A stretch of 64,000 nt of DNA from positions 248,001-312,000 of the forward strand of contig PENC01000001.1 in NCBI GenBank assembly GCA_003674045.1, in the 5' to 3' direction. Positions 63,144 to 64,000 of this stretch are shown piece by piece (position 1 is the first letter of the stretch; the number at the start of each line of letters is the position of its first letter). The DNA comes from Streptomyces griseocarneus. GTDB taxonomy: Bacteria > Actinomycetota > Actinomycetes > Streptomycetales > Streptomycetaceae. The notes under the pieces are model-generated. The model was given only the letters and a program-made list of their open reading frames with translations, did not search any database and had not been told where the DNA came from. Position numbers and translations under genes: made by a program.

Positions 63144-64000
63144 ATGAGTGAGCGTACGGAGACCGGTCGGCCCGCCGGCCAGCAGGAGAACGGCCGCAGC
63201 GCGGCGTACGACTCGGCGTTCCTGCGGGCGTGCCGCCGCGAGCCGGTGCCGCACACGCCGGTCTGGTTCATGCGGCAGGCGGGCCGTTCGCTGCCCGAGT
63301 ACCGCAAGCTCCGCGAGGGCATCCCCATGCTGGAGTCCTGCATGCGGCCCGAGCTCGTCACGGAGATCACCCTCCAGCCCGTGCGGCGGCACGACGTCGA
63401 CGCCGCGATCTTCTTCAGCGACATCGTCGTGCCGCTGAAGGCCATCGGCATCGACCTCGACATCAAGCCCGGCGTCGGCCCGGTCGTCGCCGAGCCCTTC
63501 CGCACCCGCGCCGACCTGGACCGGCTCCGCGACCTCGACCCCTCCGACGTCCCCTACGTCACCGAGGCCATCGGGCTGCTCACCGCCGAGCTCGGCGCCA
63601 CCCCGCTCATCGGCTTCGCCGGCGCGCCGTTCACCCTGGCCAGCTACCTGGTCGAGGGCGGCCCCTCGCGCAACCACGAGCACACCAAGGCGCTCATGTA
63701 CGGCGACCCGGAGCTGTGGGCCGACCTCCTCGACCGGCTCGCGGACATCACCGCCTCCTTCCTGAAGGTGCAGATCGCGGCGGGCGCCTCCGCCGTGCAG
63801 CTCTTCGACTCCTGGGTCGGCGCCCTCGCCCCCGCGGACTACCGCCGCTCCGTCATGCCCGCCTCCGCCAAGGTCTTCGACGCCGTCGCGGGCCACGGCG
63901 TGCCCCGCATCCACTTCGGCGTCGGCACCGGTGAGCTGCTCGGGCTCATGGGCGAGGCCGGGGCGGACGTCGTCGGCGTCGACTGGCGCGTCCCGCTCTC
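63144..64000 (+). CDS. hemE: Uroporphyrinogen decarboxylase (5' part, runs off the window)
   Basis: The first 285 codons of HemE, which decarboxylates the four acetate groups of uroporphyrinogen III to make coproporphyrinogen III in heme synthesis. Hallmarks: [21 protein letters not shown] near residue 37 (conserved Arg residues that hold the substrate), [16 protein letters not shown], and [20 protein letters not shown] 63144 starts [12 protein letters not shown]; the family core begins about 30 residues later. The frame stays open to the window end. Confidence 0.95.
   Translation, partial: MSERTETGRPAGQQENGRSAAYDSAFLRACRREPVPHTPVWFMRQAGRSLPEYRKLREGIPMLESCMRPELVTEITLQPVRRHDVDAAIFFSDIVVPLKAIGIDLDIKPGVGPVVAEPFRTRADLDRLRDLDPSDVPYVTEAIGLLTAELGATPLIGFAGAPFTLASYLVEGGPSRNHEHTKALMYGDPELWADLLDRLADITASFLKVQIAAGASAVQLFDSWVGALAPADYRRSVMPASAKVFDAVAGHGVPRIHFGVGTGELLGLMGEAGADVVGVDWRVPL

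Overview
This 64 kb window is chromosomal DNA from a Streptomyces or close relative. It has very high GC with strong GC3 bias, frequent GTG starts, many 4-bp ATGA/GTGA gene overlaps, a SepF-like cell-division gene, an XRE-DUF5753/DUF397 pair, F420-type oxidoreductases, TipA-, ROK- and PaaX-type regulators and DasR-type operator sequences. From memory (not checked) the gene order resembles the S. coelicolor segment around SCO5966 to SCO6031: sflB, arcA/arcB, the murA paralogue, acnA, ngcEFG, rok7B7-xylFGH, dxs, an amino acid permease, fadB/fadA, hemE. I see no rRNA, tRNA, CRISPR array, insertion sequence or prophage.

Layout. 1-6.6 kb: a membrane protein, a kynurenine-formamidase-like hydrolase, sflB, an overlapping AAA ATPase-MazG pair, two small conserved genes and an F420-type oxidoreductase. 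6.6-15.2 kb: homocysteine S-methyltransferase, a TipA-like MerR regulator, an unknown 504-residue protein with a Nudix hydrolase, then the Hen1-Pnkp RNA repair pair. 15.5-17.8 kb: arginine deiminase and ornithine carbamoyltransferase with an ARG-box-like site. 18.0-25.4 kb: an aryl-CoA (2-aminobenzoate/salicylate type) catabolic cluster with a PaaX regulator and a promoter/operator module present twice. 25.5-29.4 kb: a gene remnant, an HTH-MurA fusion with its own palindrome, a MarR regulator with a 28-bp perfect palindrome, and a frameshifted MFS gene. 29.4-32.4 kb: aconitase with iron-box-like sites. 32.4-40.2 kb: a secreted GH92 mannosidase divergent from an NgcEFG-type sugar importer with a dre-like site over its -10. 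40.2-41.8 kb: a WhiJ-like triad (HATPase, XRE-DUF5753, DUF397). 42.0-46.7 kb: a ROK regulator and a xylose-type ABC importer. 46.8-56.1 kb: secreted S53 peptidase, dxs, amino acid permease, a GT39-like membrane protein, a NYN-domain protein and an unknown propeller-like protein. 56.4-64 kb: fadB-fadA, an RNase D homologue, an orphan response regulator, DUF3000 and the start of hemE.

Themes. The window is rich in sugar scavenging and its regulation (GH92, NgcEFG, XylFGH, ROK), arginine and aromatic amino acid breakdown, fatty acid oxidation, and RNA or nucleotide maintenance (Pnkp/Hen1, Nudix, MazG, RNase D). A GC-rich interspersed repeat of about 100 bp occurs at seven intergenic places, mostly at gene 3' ends. 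It is the main structure that gene content does not explain.
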